DNA of 64,000 bases from Teratosphaeria epicoccoides (lineage: Eukaryota > Ascomycota > Dothideomycetes > Mycosphaerellales > Teratosphaeriaceae). A program made the translations under genes and the position numbers. The notes beneath the pieces are model-generated. The model saw only the letters and a program-made list of their open reading frames with translations. It ran no database searches and was not told where the DNA came from. Each line of letters begins with the position of its first letter. The first letter of the stretch is position 1. This document shows, one piece after another, positions 48,141 through 59,060 of this stretch. The stretch covers positions 19,785 through 83,784 of the forward strand of contig JADDMT010000118.1 of NCBI GenBank assembly GCA_021401465.1. Direction: 5' to 3'.

Positions 48141-49440
48141 ACGCTAATCAGCACGGTTAATACCACGCCTGCGAGCTAATACAAGCTCTGCAAGGCCCGA
48201 ACTAATTACCTCGCATCTAGCATAAGCCCTAACGACATTTCTACACTTAATTACCTCTACTACTCTAGACAATAAACATAGCATCTTCGCACAGGTGTCT
48301 ATAGTAATAGCTACCCATGTTAGTAACCTTAGGGTTATCAGGCGTAACATAGACAACATTAACATTATTAAGTAGTAGCTTAGGAACTACGTTAAGATCT
48401 ATAACCTAAGCACTTGTTATTATTACCTTAGTATGACTCCTAGATAACACTATGTTAACATATAACTCTTCCTTAGTCTAGAGACTATACTTTAAGAAGG
48501 CACTATAGTAATACTAGCTATTAGAGGTAAATGTAGTATTAATCCCTATAGATAGTAATCTCCTATAGTACTAGCTAAGGAAGGTTATACTACTATTAAC
48601 AACTTAAAGAAGTAATGTTAGCATGTAGTTAGCTTACTAATGTATGAATAGCTTAGCAGGTAACTAAACATTACCTTTATAGTGTTAATAGTTAGTAGGT
48701 TTACTAGCTAAATGTCTAGTACTATATTACTAGAAGGTAATAAAGTACATAATTAATTATATACTTATGTTTAAGGACTACATTCTACCTCCTACTAACT
48801 ACATAAACGCTAATTACATAGGCTATGTACTAACTAGATAATCTACATCTAGATATGTCTTTAATAATAGGAGTAGCGCCCTAGCTAGTAATCTAAATAA
48901 TAACTAGTGTTATTACTTTTAACATGTAAGGCTATATTAATCAGATAAATACAGGCTACTAAAGTAGTAGTATAGTCATGTAATCTTCTTATAGAGGTTA
49001 GTTATAACTAGCCCTAAGCTAAGATTATCTTTAGTAATAATTAAGGAGTAGCAAATCTTACTAGAAATGCTTACTAGTATAGATAGGTAAAACATATTAG
49101 TACTACATATGCAAGGAGGTAACAGATAGCATGACTAGGATGTAATAGATTAGGACAAGCAGACTAGTTACTAACAGGCTTATCAAGCTACTTAAGTTAC
49201 AAGCGTTTGTTAATATTACATAAGTGTTTAGACTATTTAAGGTAAGTTAAGGAAGCAAACAAGTAAATCAAATTACTACTACTACTAGCAAGGGTGCTTA
49301 GCAGGATCAGGAAGGTCGTGAAAGCAATACACACTAGTTAATAGAATCAGTTATAGACGCCGCTCTAGCGTGTAGGCACTAAGTTCTTTACGACTACCTG
49401 CCTCAAGCGATATCATCAACTAATAGTCTACAACAACAGC
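48140..49440 (+). other. RIP-like block inside the unmutated region
   Basis: TA-rich, full of TAG/TAA, like the transposon nest, with sharp change on the left (~48140) and gradual change on the right (~49330-49440). No LTR, TIR or transposase recognised. From ATG 48767 the plus strand has a frame whose only stops are TAG/TAA and which leads into the unmutated region beyond (see next entry). Confidence 0.5.
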
Positions 49441-49949
49441 ATGTTCGTCGGCCCTCAGCATCGACGATCCCAGAAGGATCACTAGTCCTCACCGCCGTCA
49501 ATCGGCGTCTCCGCTCCCTAGCCTCCTACGCCTCGCGACTCGGACTACCGCTAGATAACGAGGCCTGTGCGCTTTCGCAAAAGATCTGATACCGCTGCCG
49601 CGCGAGCTTGAGACTTTACCTGATGCCCTTGGAATCGAGAGTCGCGCAGAAGAGCGCGAGATCGCAGTCACACCAGGCCATCTCAGCACAATCTCGGAGA
49701 TTCGTTCGAGCCGTACACGTATGTTCTCAGGCAGTAGATTCGGACCGAGTTACCACGAGCGTAGTGCGGGTAGGGGACTTGGCGGAGATTATTCCAGATT
49801 CTCGGAGGAGGGCGAGTGAGGTAATGCGGGCGAAGATTTGGGCAGCCGTCATGGGACCGCGGATGATGGAGATGGTGAGGGTGAAGGTACGAGAGGCGGG
49901 AGAGGGAGTGACGGGGTTGAGAACTATGAGAGATTGTGGAGGGAGGTGA
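48767..49949 (+). pseudogene. Gene half inside a RIP-like block, product unknown
   Basis: Plus-strand frame from 48767 to a GTAAGT donor at ~49243. It continues, after a short intron ending TAG near 49290-49317, as IESVIDAALACRHQVLYDYLPQ and on through unmutated sequence to TGA/stop at 49949, with a single TGA at ~49588. In the left part every Gln-like position is TAG/TAA; right of 49440 CAG/CAA Gln codons are intact. The C-terminal part is Arg/Ser/Val-rich and helical. I could not identify the family; homology to telomere-linked helicases or captain recombinases was considered and not supported. Confidence 0.35.
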
Positions 49950-50130
49950 TTACGCCGTAACGTGTAGGGGTCTTCGGTATGGTGGGCACGAAGGATGGTG
50001 CGGTGATCTCCTCATGCCACTGTTCACACTCCTTCTGTGCATTGTACGGAGTATGCGACACTGTGATACAGTACAGGGCAGTCTATTACTAGGCGATGCA
50101 TCGCGATGCGCAGCGACGTTAGATGGCGCC

Positions 50131-50235
50131 GACGATGGATTCTCGGCAAGGCATTCTCGGGCTATACCTTTCAGGCGATGCATTCTCAGGCAACAAATTC
50201 TCGGACGGTGCATTCTCGGGCGATGCATTCTCGCA
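50131..50235 (+). repeat. 15-bp coding-type minisatellite (GATGCATTCTCGGGC)
   Basis: Seven 15-bp units, in frame in an 85-codon plus-strand frame where they give SGDAF/SGNKF/SDGAF repeats. A period of 15 keeps the frame open, so the frame may be by-product rather than gene. Confidence 0.8.
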
Positions 50236-50407
50236 CAACTATCACACAGCGATTCGTCAGAGAGTGATACATCCCAGAATGTTCTATTACAGAACGATTC
50301 TTCACGCGCTCGAACAAAAGCCGCACGAAAGGCCAGTGGAGCCGGAATCGGAAGCAGTCATGGATAATGGATATGAGTGAGATGTTACCGACATTTGTAA
50401 GCCATTG

Positions 50408-50659
50408 ATGAGTGCTGCGTGGCTGCTCGCCTTGCTCTTCACTCTTCTTTTTCTCCTCGTCCCTTCTAGCAATCATGGTCCGTCCGCAGCGTCTGATCGT
50501 CTAGTAAGGAACTCGGCTCAAGATGCTTACCCTCTTCTTCTCCTGCGGAACGACACCGAAAATTATCATGCACCGTCCCAGATTGGCTTTGTTGCAAGGA
50601 CTTGCTACATGTGTCTAGGCAACAGGTGGAGTGTGCTGTCTTGGACAATCAGGTCTTGA
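50408..50659 (+). CDS. Possible small secreted protein
   Basis: 83 codons from ATG 50408. The N-terminus MSAAWLLALLFTLLFLLVPSS is a good signal-peptide or membrane segment; the mature part of ~60 residues has two Cys and one NDTE site. Small secreted proteins are common near repeats in plant-associated fungi, but with only two Cys and overlapping frames on the other strand this is weak. Confidence 0.25.
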   Translation: MSAAWLLALLFTLLFLLVPSSNHGPSAASDRLVRNSAQDAYPLLLLRNDTENYHAPSQIGFVARTCYMCLGNRWSVLSWTIRS

Positions 50660-52089
50660 TCTTTGCAAAATCCTGCTGGCGGCAGTAGGAGGGTTGAGGT
50701 AGGTGTCTCTCACCGTTCTATCGCCGTGCCTCATATCCTTCATCGCTTGGCTTCGCTTTTCCCTCTAACCTCACGCACTATCAACATATCTATCATCTCA
50801 TAAGAAGGCAACGCCCATTCGCTCGACGTAGTAGACTCGTACTGCAGCAGCAATTGCAGAACGAGCTCTGTACGGCATTAGCTTCACCTCTGAAGCAAAG
50901 GTATTCGTAGAAGCAGTCCCTTACTCTTGCTCGAAACCTCTGACAACCCATTGAGCCTTGTATCGCTAGATCTTACGAGTCGGTCCGCGCTTTAGTCTGG
51001 AGACACCCTTGCCTCTGATCTACTCGCCATTGATTGTCATCCGCTACTTTGATCGCCTCGCTCGATCGAGACGCAAGCTGCTCACCTCCGCAGCCAGGGC
51101 ACCCTTCTCTTGTGGCCATCGGCCAACCTCTAGGGTTCCTGGCTGACCTCTAGGGTCCGTGGCTGGTACGACTCAGCGGTAGGTGACGCAATCACGAGGC
51201 ACTGGAGCATGGTCAAGTACTAGTATCGTTGCTTTGGTCTGCGCTCGCGGCGCCCTCTAAGTTGCACGCAATGGGCATGAGAAGCTGCAGAGACGGCTGA
51301 GGTCGCTCTTGTCCTGGGTCTAGTGAATGTCTCGGTGGACTGAGGCGCGTATAGGAACGAACGATTTTGGAGATTCATTGCGGCTCTGAGTGTCAGGTGT
51401 GGGAGGACGCCGAGCCCGCCGAGTCTCGCTCCCCCCTTGGCTCGGCTTCCACCAGATCCAGCAGTGGCCCATGATCAGGAGGCTCTACTGGAGCCTCTCT
51501 TGGCAGGTCCGCAGAGACGCACGAGGACAGGGTGCTGGGATCACTCTCCAGCAACACAACACTAGTGGGCCACTCTCTGCCGCCGTCTGAAAGCGTCACG
51601 AGGTACTACGTCTTACTGCCCTTGGAGCCGAGCAGCTGCGAGGTACATCCTCTCATGCTGGCTGACTGTGAGCCGCGATTGCGCTCGGTGTGCAAGGCCC
51701 CATGAATTTCTCTAGTATCGACCAAATTAGGACGCTCGTGTTTCCAAGCTTCATAGAGTATCACTGGCAGTCAAGCAGCTGATGACCAATTGCCGACGTA
51801 AACAACGCTGTGTTCGACGACTTGCGGTCAGTGACGAGTGACAAGGCCTGAGCCTTGCACGGTGGATCGGTGCTTGTCATCAATCGACGGGATGAGCGTT
51901 TTAACAGTGCCGGTAGCTTGATGCTGCTCGGTGTCTGGGTACCGCAGGAGCATAGCCTTGCTATTAGACCAAGCTTGCTCTTCGATTCATCATCACGCTG
52001 CTAGCGGAGTGTCCCACAGCGGCGCTTAATGCTACATAACCAAACACACAGTCTGCGAACCATCACGACCATACGATCCTTCACTCAGC
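50660..52089. other. Intergenic, no gene supported
   Basis: Unmutated. Contains a short direct repeat CCTCTAGGGTYC..GGCTGRY near 51128-51170. Frames at 51390-51599 overlap on both strands and show no family features. Confidence 0.4.
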
Positions 52090-52299
52090 CTCCGCCAGCC
52101 CACTCTCCGCCAGCCAACTCTCCGCCACGCTTCCCTCTGCTACATTCCCCTCTGCTACACTCCCTTCTACTACACTCCCCTCCGCCATACTCCCCTCCGC
52201 CATACTTCCCTCCGCTATACTCACCTCCGCCATACTCACCTCCGCCATACTTACCTCCGCCATACTCACCTCCGCGATACTCCCCTCCGCTACACTCCT
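52090..52299 (+). repeat. 15-bp minisatellite, 14 units (CTCCGCCATACTCAC)
   Basis: Fourteen 15-bp units, decayed at the left, most alike in the right half. Plus strand reads as PPYSPPPY-like, minus strand as SMAEV/SMAEG. Minus-strand frames to the right (52459-52644) point into it, so it may once have been the tail of a minus-strand gene. Confidence 0.85.
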
Positions 52300-53149
52300 A
52301 CTCTCACCTTCTCCCTCTGCAACATCAACCTCAACTCCTCATTCTCTAACCTCCCGTCCTCTAGCCTCTGCCCCTCCCCCCTCTACTCTAACAGCCTCGC
52401 TTCCCTCTCTGCCTTGAACCTCCTCTCTAACCCCTGCAGCCGGTGCACCCACCTCTGCCTACTTGGCTGCACCCGCTAGCTGTGCATGACCATATGACTT
52501 GGACGCCTCGTTGTGATCGACAAAGAACCACTTGTGATAGAAGGCGTCTGACCTCGTTTCCACGAGGGGAACAACAACGCACTTGTGCGTAAGGCCATCC
52601 AGTATCACAAGCCAACACCGGAGACCTTCGAAGCGGGCCTCCAACAGTCCCGAGATCTTGGGGAATGTGAAGTTAGGCGGCTGATGTCCTCGAAGACTCG
52701 TCGATTATGCGGCAGCCCCGGTATCCCGATGAGCCCGCACGTGCGGCAGCCTCATCGTGGGAGTCGTGGACGCCACCTTCCATGACTAAGTGAGGTTTCG
52801 CCGGGAAGGCTGTGCCACCCGCTCGTCCCAGCGGCACTAGTGCGGATCGACCCGAAAAGCAGGTGGGTGCTACGAGCTCTCTTCGTCGATCGATCAGTCA
52901 ACTATTAACAGGGCGTTGATGAAAGTGGCAGTTCGAAAAAGACCTGAGTAGAAGGCGAGATCACCCGCAGTACTTTCGATGCTATCGCTAAACGGCCAAA
53001 GTCAGCCAGTGGCGATGACCTTAACACCTCCTGCTGGTGAATTCTGAGCGTTTGCTAGATAGAATAGGCGGCTACGCTCGCCATCAGTCTTGCAAGTGAG
53101 CTAAAGTGTGCCTTCATCCGCTGCAGCGAAATTTGATTTCCCGATCCTC
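52300..53149 (-). other. Possible decayed minus-strand coding segment
   Basis: 52459-52644 reads ARFEGLRCWLVILDGLTHKCVVV...FFVDHNEASKSYGHAQ on the minus strand; in frame across one TAG it continues with acidic AEG repeats into the minisatellite. Protein-like but unidentified. The rest of the stretch is featureless. Confidence 0.3.
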
Positions 53150-54247
53150 TCAGCTGTGTGACCATTCACGCAAAGGCTGTGGGTTCCGTCGGACGAAGCG
53201 GTCAGTCTCTGCGGCCAATGAAGTGACCTGGGGATTCAATAACAAGAACGCATTTGTCCCACGGATCGGATCCACGAACGATGGCCATAGTCTCCTGCGT
53301 GCGAGTATCCGGGGTGAACACGCAGCTAAATCTGCCAGGCTGGCATCGCCGATAGACTCTTGTTGTCCGCCGGCCGGGGATCCTCGGAGAAGCCTGGCGG
53401 CGGAGACGCTTGCGACGAAGAGTCCTTTGGTCGCTGCTCGCCTAGAGGAGACGCCACTGTCTGACGCTGGTCTCTTCATGGAGCTGATGCGTTGTCGCTC
53501 GAGAGGTTGTTGGCGCCACCTATCTCGTGCAGCAGACGGATCTTTCGTCTAGCACTTCACTCCGCCGTGGCACTTATTGCAGTCTTTGCAAAGCTTGTGT
53601 CTCGGCTGCTTGTGTTTGCAGGTAGAAAGTGCCGCTTCTAATTTGGCATTGTGAAAGGTGTACTAGTCTGCGGCACATACTGCTTCAGCGAACGATACTA
53701 CCTCCCTCAGCGATCCGCCGACCACAGCCTTAATGAGGGCGTACTAGATGTTGGAGCTCGCTTCGTATTCATTCGAGCTCTCGCCGAGGCCGCGTACAAA
53801 GTGGCGTACAATGAGGGTCTCGTTGAATAACACAACTGCGGTTACCATCAAACTCGTTGACGTTGTTGTCACAGTCTGCTGTTGAGATGCTGAGTACCTT
53901 GCTGCAGAGCACGCTAAAGCGTCCGGGTCCGGTTCCCTTGACTTCTGTTCTTGGCGACTTGATTGCTCCAACGATTGTTTTGCCAGCTTCTCTGGCCTCT
54001 TCGAGTATCTTGGCAGCTTCCGCGGAGGTAATGTCAGAGGCTGAAGATTGAAGCTTCTTCACGTCTTCAGACGAGCCTTGAAGGCGTCGGCAGTTTCACC
54101 GCGTTTTGGCGCCGGTTTCTTTCGATGTATGTCTTGCTCAGTGATTTCGGCATACCCACAGATACACAGCATTGAAGATGCGGCCGTGCCACCCTTGCCA
54201 GTCCTCGATCGCTCGAGCTTCGCAAGACTAGACCCCAGATTCTTCAT
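53150..54247 (-). pseudogene. Decayed retrotransposon gag with zinc knuckle
   Basis: Minus strand. One frame runs from ~53971 to 53150 through three TAG codons: FNETLIVRHFVRGLGES, YALIKAVVGGSLREVVSFAEAV, then CKDCNKCHGGVKC (about 53560-53600), a CX2CX3HX4C knuckle of the kind seen in fungal copia-type gag. A Ser/Arg-rich and protease-like region follows. Upstream pieces (54247-54060 and 54062-53769) lie in other frames, so frameshifts are present. Unlike the nest, surrounding composition is normal and only three of the stops look RIP-like: a lone, lightly mutated copy. No LTRs found. Confidence 0.45.
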
Positions 54248-56012
54248 AAGGTGGAAGACATGGTCGTGTGCAGGAGGTTTTCATGACATGAATCACCTTG
54301 CCAAGTGCCGGACACCGTCCCGCCCAACGCGCTTCAACATACCACAAGGGCCAACCTCCTCCAATCCGGTCCGAATCCCACCTGGCTCCCAAAAGCGAGG
54401 TAGTACCCACCGCACTCTCGCCATTGAACCTCCGTAACTCCGGCCCAGAAAGAGATCATGGTCCCAGCAGCTCCAAATGCAGATCTATGCTGGTTAATGG
54501 TGTTCTCTCGACATTATTCGCGCTTCATGGGCGCTGTCGATGGACTGAGGCGAGTTGTCGTACTTGTCGATAGTACAGACGCAGGCGAGGATATGTGGGT
54601 AAGAGATGTCAAGACCAAGGAGAAGAACCAGGGCGAGAGGGCGTAGACGGCGAGAGGGATGCAGAGGAAGCGGGCGAGGACGTCGGGATGACGTCTCGGT
54701 TTGGTCCACCGATGGCCGAGTGTGGCCTGGGTTGATGCTATCGAGCTCTCGAGTCGCGGCGCACCTATCCTGCTTGCGGTCTCTGCAGGCCTTGGTCGCT
54801 CGACCACTGCATCACGAACCATGATGGACGAGGCAGAAAAGGGCTCAGAAGGCTTGGTTTTGGTGGCCAGAATGCTAGTACCACGCCGATTCCTCGCGGG
54901 CGATGGAGGGTCGATGCTCTTGTTGCTCGTGCAGGCAAGATCGTCTGGCAGGCTTGGCTAATTCGACTGGTCGTCGTATCGCGGAGAGGGTGATTGAGCC
55001 GCAATAGCCGGGACGAGGGGGCGCTTGGAGGAATATTGTCATCTCCAGGCGGACCAGAATAGGGAGGAGCTGTAGACTGCGCTGGAGTCGTGATTGAAGA
55101 TGCCTGAGGGCTGTTGGTAACGATTACTGGTGGCCTCGTAGAAGTACCGACATGGAGGGACTGTTCTCATGTGCAGGATTTCCGTACTCTGCCTAAGCAA
55201 TGTCACGGCGAGTGGATCTTGACCAGCTCCCGACGCGCCCGGCAGCCAAGATGAGACCAAGTCCAATTCTGCGCTGTCAGAGTTGTCCAAGATTGCGGAA
55301 AAGGTGGTAGGATCGTCGGTAGTCTCCCGGGCGCATATCCAACCTCCGCCCAAGTGATGTCACGCCAGAGGGACGCGGTCAATTCTAGGCCGGTGGAATG
55401 GCAAATTGCTCTGCGGGAGTATCTGCATCGTCAGCTCGGGGAGCTCTGGGATCAAGATCTTCCGACATTGGTGCCACAGGCCCAGCAGGCTTCGTTTGCA
55501 GAGGCGAGGGTAAGATCCGTAAGGAGGGGTCGAGTCAGCGGTGGCAGCATGTTGGTGTGGAGGAGTGCGTGGTAGATCAGGTGCATGCTGTGCAGGATTG
55601 CGCGGTGGATCAGGCGCATGCTGTGCAGGAGTCTGTGACGGACCAGGTCCAGGAAACTCCCCAAGTCATTGTCAGATGCTCAAACAGCGCCGCAGGTGCA
55701 GCAGGCAGTTGTCCTTAGCCGTACTTGGCACTAGAGAACGCACTCGCCCTGTCCCAGCACCATGAAGCTGCCATGTGCTTCTAGGCCTCGCTTTGCTCTT
55801 CTGGCTCACTCCTGCGCCATCGCTGATTCTCGCGAACTGCCTGTCCTCCCACGTCTCGCGGCCGGACATGCCGTTCTACGAGCTCCGCGTATCAGCATGC
55901 GGATAGTATCGGGTGCGTTTGTCGTGGGGAGTCAGGTGGACCATGGTATGAAGAGTGGGCAATCTTTTTGCCCATGATCCACCAGATGAAGCATATCGGC
56001 GCTGCTCATGTT
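54248..56012 (-). other. Decayed coding-like fragments, no intact gene
   Basis: Minus-strand pieces look protein-like but do not join: 54514-54822 (hydrophobic LARFLCIPLAVYALSPWFFSLVL segment), 55039-55353 (TFSAILDNSDSAELDLVSSWLPG) and 55390-55500 (PAGPVAPMSEDLDPRAPRADD). A ~36-bp tandem repeat at 55566-55655 reads as PAQHAPDPP on the minus strand. Perhaps one or two pseudogenes. Confidence 0.3.
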
Positions 56013-56050
56013 CATCATCATCATCGTCATCATCATCATCATCATCATCG

Positions 56051-56092
<42 letters not shown>

Positions 56093-56093
56093 C
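56013..56093 (+). repeat. Trinucleotide microsatellite (CAT)n
   Basis: About 27 CAT units with three CGT interruptions. Produces artificial poly-His and poly-Met frames on the two strands. Confidence 0.95.
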
Positions 56094-56570
56094 GATCTCC
56101 ATCCTCCTCCTAATCTCCGACAGACCGACATAATACCCCAGCAGCACTGACAGCAGCAGCGTGCGCGGCTGGAATCACGACGTCTCAGACAGCCAGGACT
56201 CCAGCTCCTCCGTACTAGAGCAGCGTTACCCGTCTCCTGTATTCAACGTGGTAGGCTGAATCGCGATACCGGACATGCCATCAGGATCAGGCGATGGACG
56301 ATAGTACCAAGGCCGTCTCGAGGAAATCACCATTTTCAGCCGGAGACAGAACGCTCTGCGAGGTCAATGTGACAGTACGGTCCGCTGGATTTTGACCAGT
56401 TGCAAAGCTATGGAAGGTGCAGACCGCATGTTCGGTTATTGTCGCATATTGTATGTACATGATGATTTCAATACTTCTGTCGCATTGTGTGTAGCAAGAA
56501 TGCGTTCAACGTGTGCACTTCACAGTCCCGCACATGTCCGTTAGGCACACGATTGACGCCTTCCCCCCGT
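56094..56570. other. Intergenic, downstream of the Ulp1-like gene
   Basis: Unmutated, no gene or repeat of note. Confidence 0.4.
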
Positions 56571-59060
56571 CTACCCATCCGAGTCAGCGGCGGCAGCCTC
56601 CGCCAGCTCGGCCACCGCAGAGGTATAGAAGCGAAGTAGAGCCGCACGCCGGCGTCGATGCAATTGAAGCTCTTGATGAAGCGTCCTCGTGTGGCACCTC
56701 AAAGCAGTTGCAAAGTAGAAAGATTGGAGTGCGGCGCCTATGTTGCGGACCGCCTTTCGGTTGAACTCGAGCTCAGCCTCGAGACCAGCACGTGTTTCTG
56801 GATGATGAGCCCGCTGATGTAACAAAGCCAAGGAACGCTCGAGAGCTGAAACGTCACTCGCAGACCCTTGGAGCGATACAAGGAGGTGGTCTGAATCATG
56901 CTTGAGCTTAGCGAATCGGCCGTCAAGCACCGAACCAAGGAAGGAGAGCAATCGAGGAACGTCGGCAATGGACCGCCTGTACTGGAGATCGACCTCAAGT
57001 GCATCTCTTATATTCTTGATCGGTGCGACTTGTCGCATCTCTTCCTCGGGTCTGTCGGAGCCCTGAGTAGTCAAGGCGAAGTGCAAGGCCTGGCGCCAAA
57101 GAGCTGGGTCCACCTGTACTGGTTCAAGATTGTACATTGTCGCCAACGCTTGGACAATGCAGGACAGGCCTGAGTTGACATCAGATTGAACTTCTCCACC
57201 TCGCGAGCCACCCTCTTGATATTCCCACTGGTCCGACCTGGGAAGAGTAGATGCAGGTTGGCTGCGGCAAAGCATGTCGATGAATCCGATAGTGGCCTGC
57301 CTTGCCTCAGGGTGAGGTGTATTTTCGAGAAGACATCGAGCCTCGCAGTTTTCGAGATCCAATATGATCAAAGTCCACCGCTGTGAGGCAAGCTGAAGCG
57401 GCAGCATAACAAATGTGCAGCTCTCATTCACAACGCATGTATGATCGGCGTATGTCTCCACGGACTCGTGGTTCATTAGATCTGGCTCCACAAGATAGAG
57501 AGTGTCCGGCGAGGGGTTCATCAATTGCAAAACCGTGTGTACCGTGACAGTATCCAGCTGGCTTTCGGTAGAATTCAGGAGCTGCGCGGACCTGGTCACT
57601 CTGGAGTCGATCTGCAGCAACTCGTGGACATCGTTGTGCGTGAGGCGCGCCTTTTTGCAGGCACAGCTCAGCCAATCGCCATTGGCATCGGCAGGTCGCT
57701 TGATCATTTCTGAAAGCTGGGTGTCGGCGCAGGATCCTTGCAAGTCCGGATGTAGCTTCACTCGTGGACGAGGCTGGACGTGAGCTTTACTGTAATGACC
57801 TTGCTCCTGCACCTGAGCAAATGACTTGCTTGGGGCTGGAGTATCGTGCTTGTCGAATGTCAAAGGCTGAAAGTCATCAGGTTCGCTCCAGGGGTGATCA
57901 GGCTGAGCTGACAGTAAGGAGGTGGAACAGCCGACGGCGTCGAAGGTATCAGAGAAGTGGTGGCCTGAAAGGGGTGGATCAGGTGCACGGGCTTTCTCGG
58001 GAGTGCGAGAGTCACTGCTGGATGCTGGCAGATCACTCTCGTCAAGATCTGCCGGAGAGGCTGGCAGGTAACTCCTCCCTCCAACACCTGCCGGAGAGGC
58101 TGGCAGGTTACTCCTCCCTCCAACACCTGCCGGAGATGCTGGCTGCGTGATCTGGTCAAAGCCGGCTGGTGTTGGTGTCTGCCGAGACCTTCTCGGAACG
58201 GCCGGTGTTGGCGACTGGTCAGTCTCGACAAGGCCAGCTGGAGATGCTGGCTGCGTTGTCTTGTCGAGGCCGGCGGCTGAAGGTGATGTCTGCCGAGACT
58301 TGTCAGAGGCCGCCGGCGATGCCGAGTGCCCAGTCTTGCCGAGGTCTGCTGAGACGGCTGGAGGTGGTGTCGGTACAAAGACCCTTTTCGGATGTCCTTT
58401 CGGGCGCAGGTGCGGCTGGATGCTGGACGCGCTGAATTCTCGGACGGTTGCCGTCACTTCCTGCGCCGCCCAGCGTGCACACGTGCGACTCTTGCGGGCG
58501 ACTTTGTTCCAACGAGCCCGGCGGTGAGCTTCCAGACGACTCCAGATGTCCTGGAACGAGCCACAGCTGCTGAGCTCACACAGGGCCTCCAGGAACTTGG
58601 GTGCGAAGCAGTTTGCGCGGCCGAAATAGGCGATGAACTGGCACGGCCGCAGCCAGGCAGTGGCGGGGTGGTGTATCAGAGACTTGAGCGGCGGTCGCGA
58701 CTTTTTCACGGCCTGGCCCGGACGGAAGATCGACGCGCAGATGATCTTGTCAAGCGCATCGCAAGTTTGAGGCGTGAGTTGAGACAGAAGCTCGGTGACG
58801 GAAGGGAGGGCGCTGTCTTGTGCACAGTCACGTGCGCTGTCGCAGGCCTCGCCCAGCGTGTCGAGGACGACGTCGGCGTTGGCAACGAGCTCGATGCCGG
58901 CGTTCAAGGATGCGACGGTGTCGCACACTGATTGCCGCGTAGTTGCAGGTGGTGCATGTGGTGCACGTGCTGCGGGTGGTGCAGGTGGTGCAGGTGGTGC
59001 GTGTGGTGCGTGTGGTGCACGTGGTGCGTGTGGTGCATGTGGCGTCTTGTCGAGCGGCAT
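56571..59060 (-). CDS. Large Ulp1-like (C48 peptidase-type) protein, 829 aa
   Basis: Uninterrupted 829-codon frame, ATG at 59060. Layout: Ala-Pro-His repeats (6-40); conserved helical part (~85-215, WLRPCQFIAYFGRANCF, RARWNKVARKSRTCARWAAQEV); Ser/Pro/Ala/Thr repeats (~240-345) from 39-bp DNA repeats; Ulp1-type domain (~500-660) with TLYLVEPDL, FVMLPLQLASQRWTLIILDLEN and DVNSGLSCIVQAL; C-terminal helical tail. Ulp1-like peptidases remove SUMO/ubiquitin-like tags. Here the expected His before Trp is Arg (561), Asp (568) and a Cys (634) are present, and the usual DCG around Cys is LSC, so activity is doubtful. Fungal genomes carry many such genes, some linked to transposons. Repeats may vary between strains. 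Upstream frames on the same strand (59330-59680) could be a 5' exon. Confidence 0.65.
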   Translation of the reverse strand: MPLDKTPHAPHAPRAPHAPHAPPAPPAPPAARAPHAPPATTRQSVCDTVASLNAGIELVANADVVLDTLGEACDSARDCAQDSALPSVTELLSQLTPQTCDALDKIICASIFRPGQAVKKSRPPLKSLIHHPATAWLRPCQFIAYFGRANCFAPKFLEALCELSSCGSFQDIWSRLEAHRRARWNKVARKSRTCARWAAQEVTATVREFSASSIQPHLRPKGHPKRVFVPTPPPAVSADLGKTGHSASPAASDKSRQTSPSAAGLDKTTQPASPAGLVETDQSPTPAVPRRSRQTPTPAGFDQITQPASPAGVGGRSNLPASPAGVGGRSYLPASPADLDESDLPASSSDSRTPEKARAPDPPLSGHHFSDTFDAVGCSTSLLSAQPDHPWSEPDDFQPLTFDKHDTPAPSKSFAQVQEQGHYSKAHVQPRPRVKLHPDLQGSCADTQLSEMIKRPADANGDWLSCACKKARLTHNDVHELLQIDSRVTRSAQLLNSTESQLDTVTVHTVLQLMNPSPDTLYLVEPDLMNHESVETYADHTCVVNESCTFVMLPLQLASQRWTLIILDLENCEARCLLENTPHPEARQATIGFIDMLCRSQPASTLPRSDQWEYQEGGSRGGEVQSDVNSGLSCIVQALATMYNLEPVQVDPALWRQALHFALTTQGSDRPEEEMRQVAPIKNIRDALEVDLQYRRSIADVPRLLSFLGSVLDGRFAKLKHDSDHLLVSLQGSASDVSALERSLALLHQRAHHPETRAGLEAELEFNRKAVRNIGAALQSFYFATALRCHTRTLHQELQLHRRRRAALLRFYTSAVAELAEAAAADSDG
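58026..58142 (-). repeat. 39-bp tandem repeat in the Ulp1-like gene
   Basis: Three units of CTGCCGGAGAGGCTGGCAGGT type, in frame (39 = 13 codons), giving LPASPAGVGGRSN/Y on the minus strand. Confidence 0.8.
58945..59042 (-). repeat. Short tandem repeat coding Ala-Pro-His
   Basis: GTGGTGCATGTGGTGCGT-type 9-bp units at the 5' end of the Ulp1-like frame; encodes APHAPRAPH. Confidence 0.8.

Noticed and set aside
48767..49240. Possible Starship captain (DUF3435) or telomere-linked RecQ-like helicase
   Set aside because: A few residues looked alike near 49130, but no catalytic motif or longer match could be found.
55932..56150. Poly-Met and poly-His frames
   Set aside because: Produced by the (CAT)n microsatellite on both strands; no other protein features.
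57860..58931. Long frames opposite and beside the Ulp1-like gene
   Set aside because: Shadows created by GC-rich repeats of the real gene; no stop codons arise because repeat units are multiples of three.
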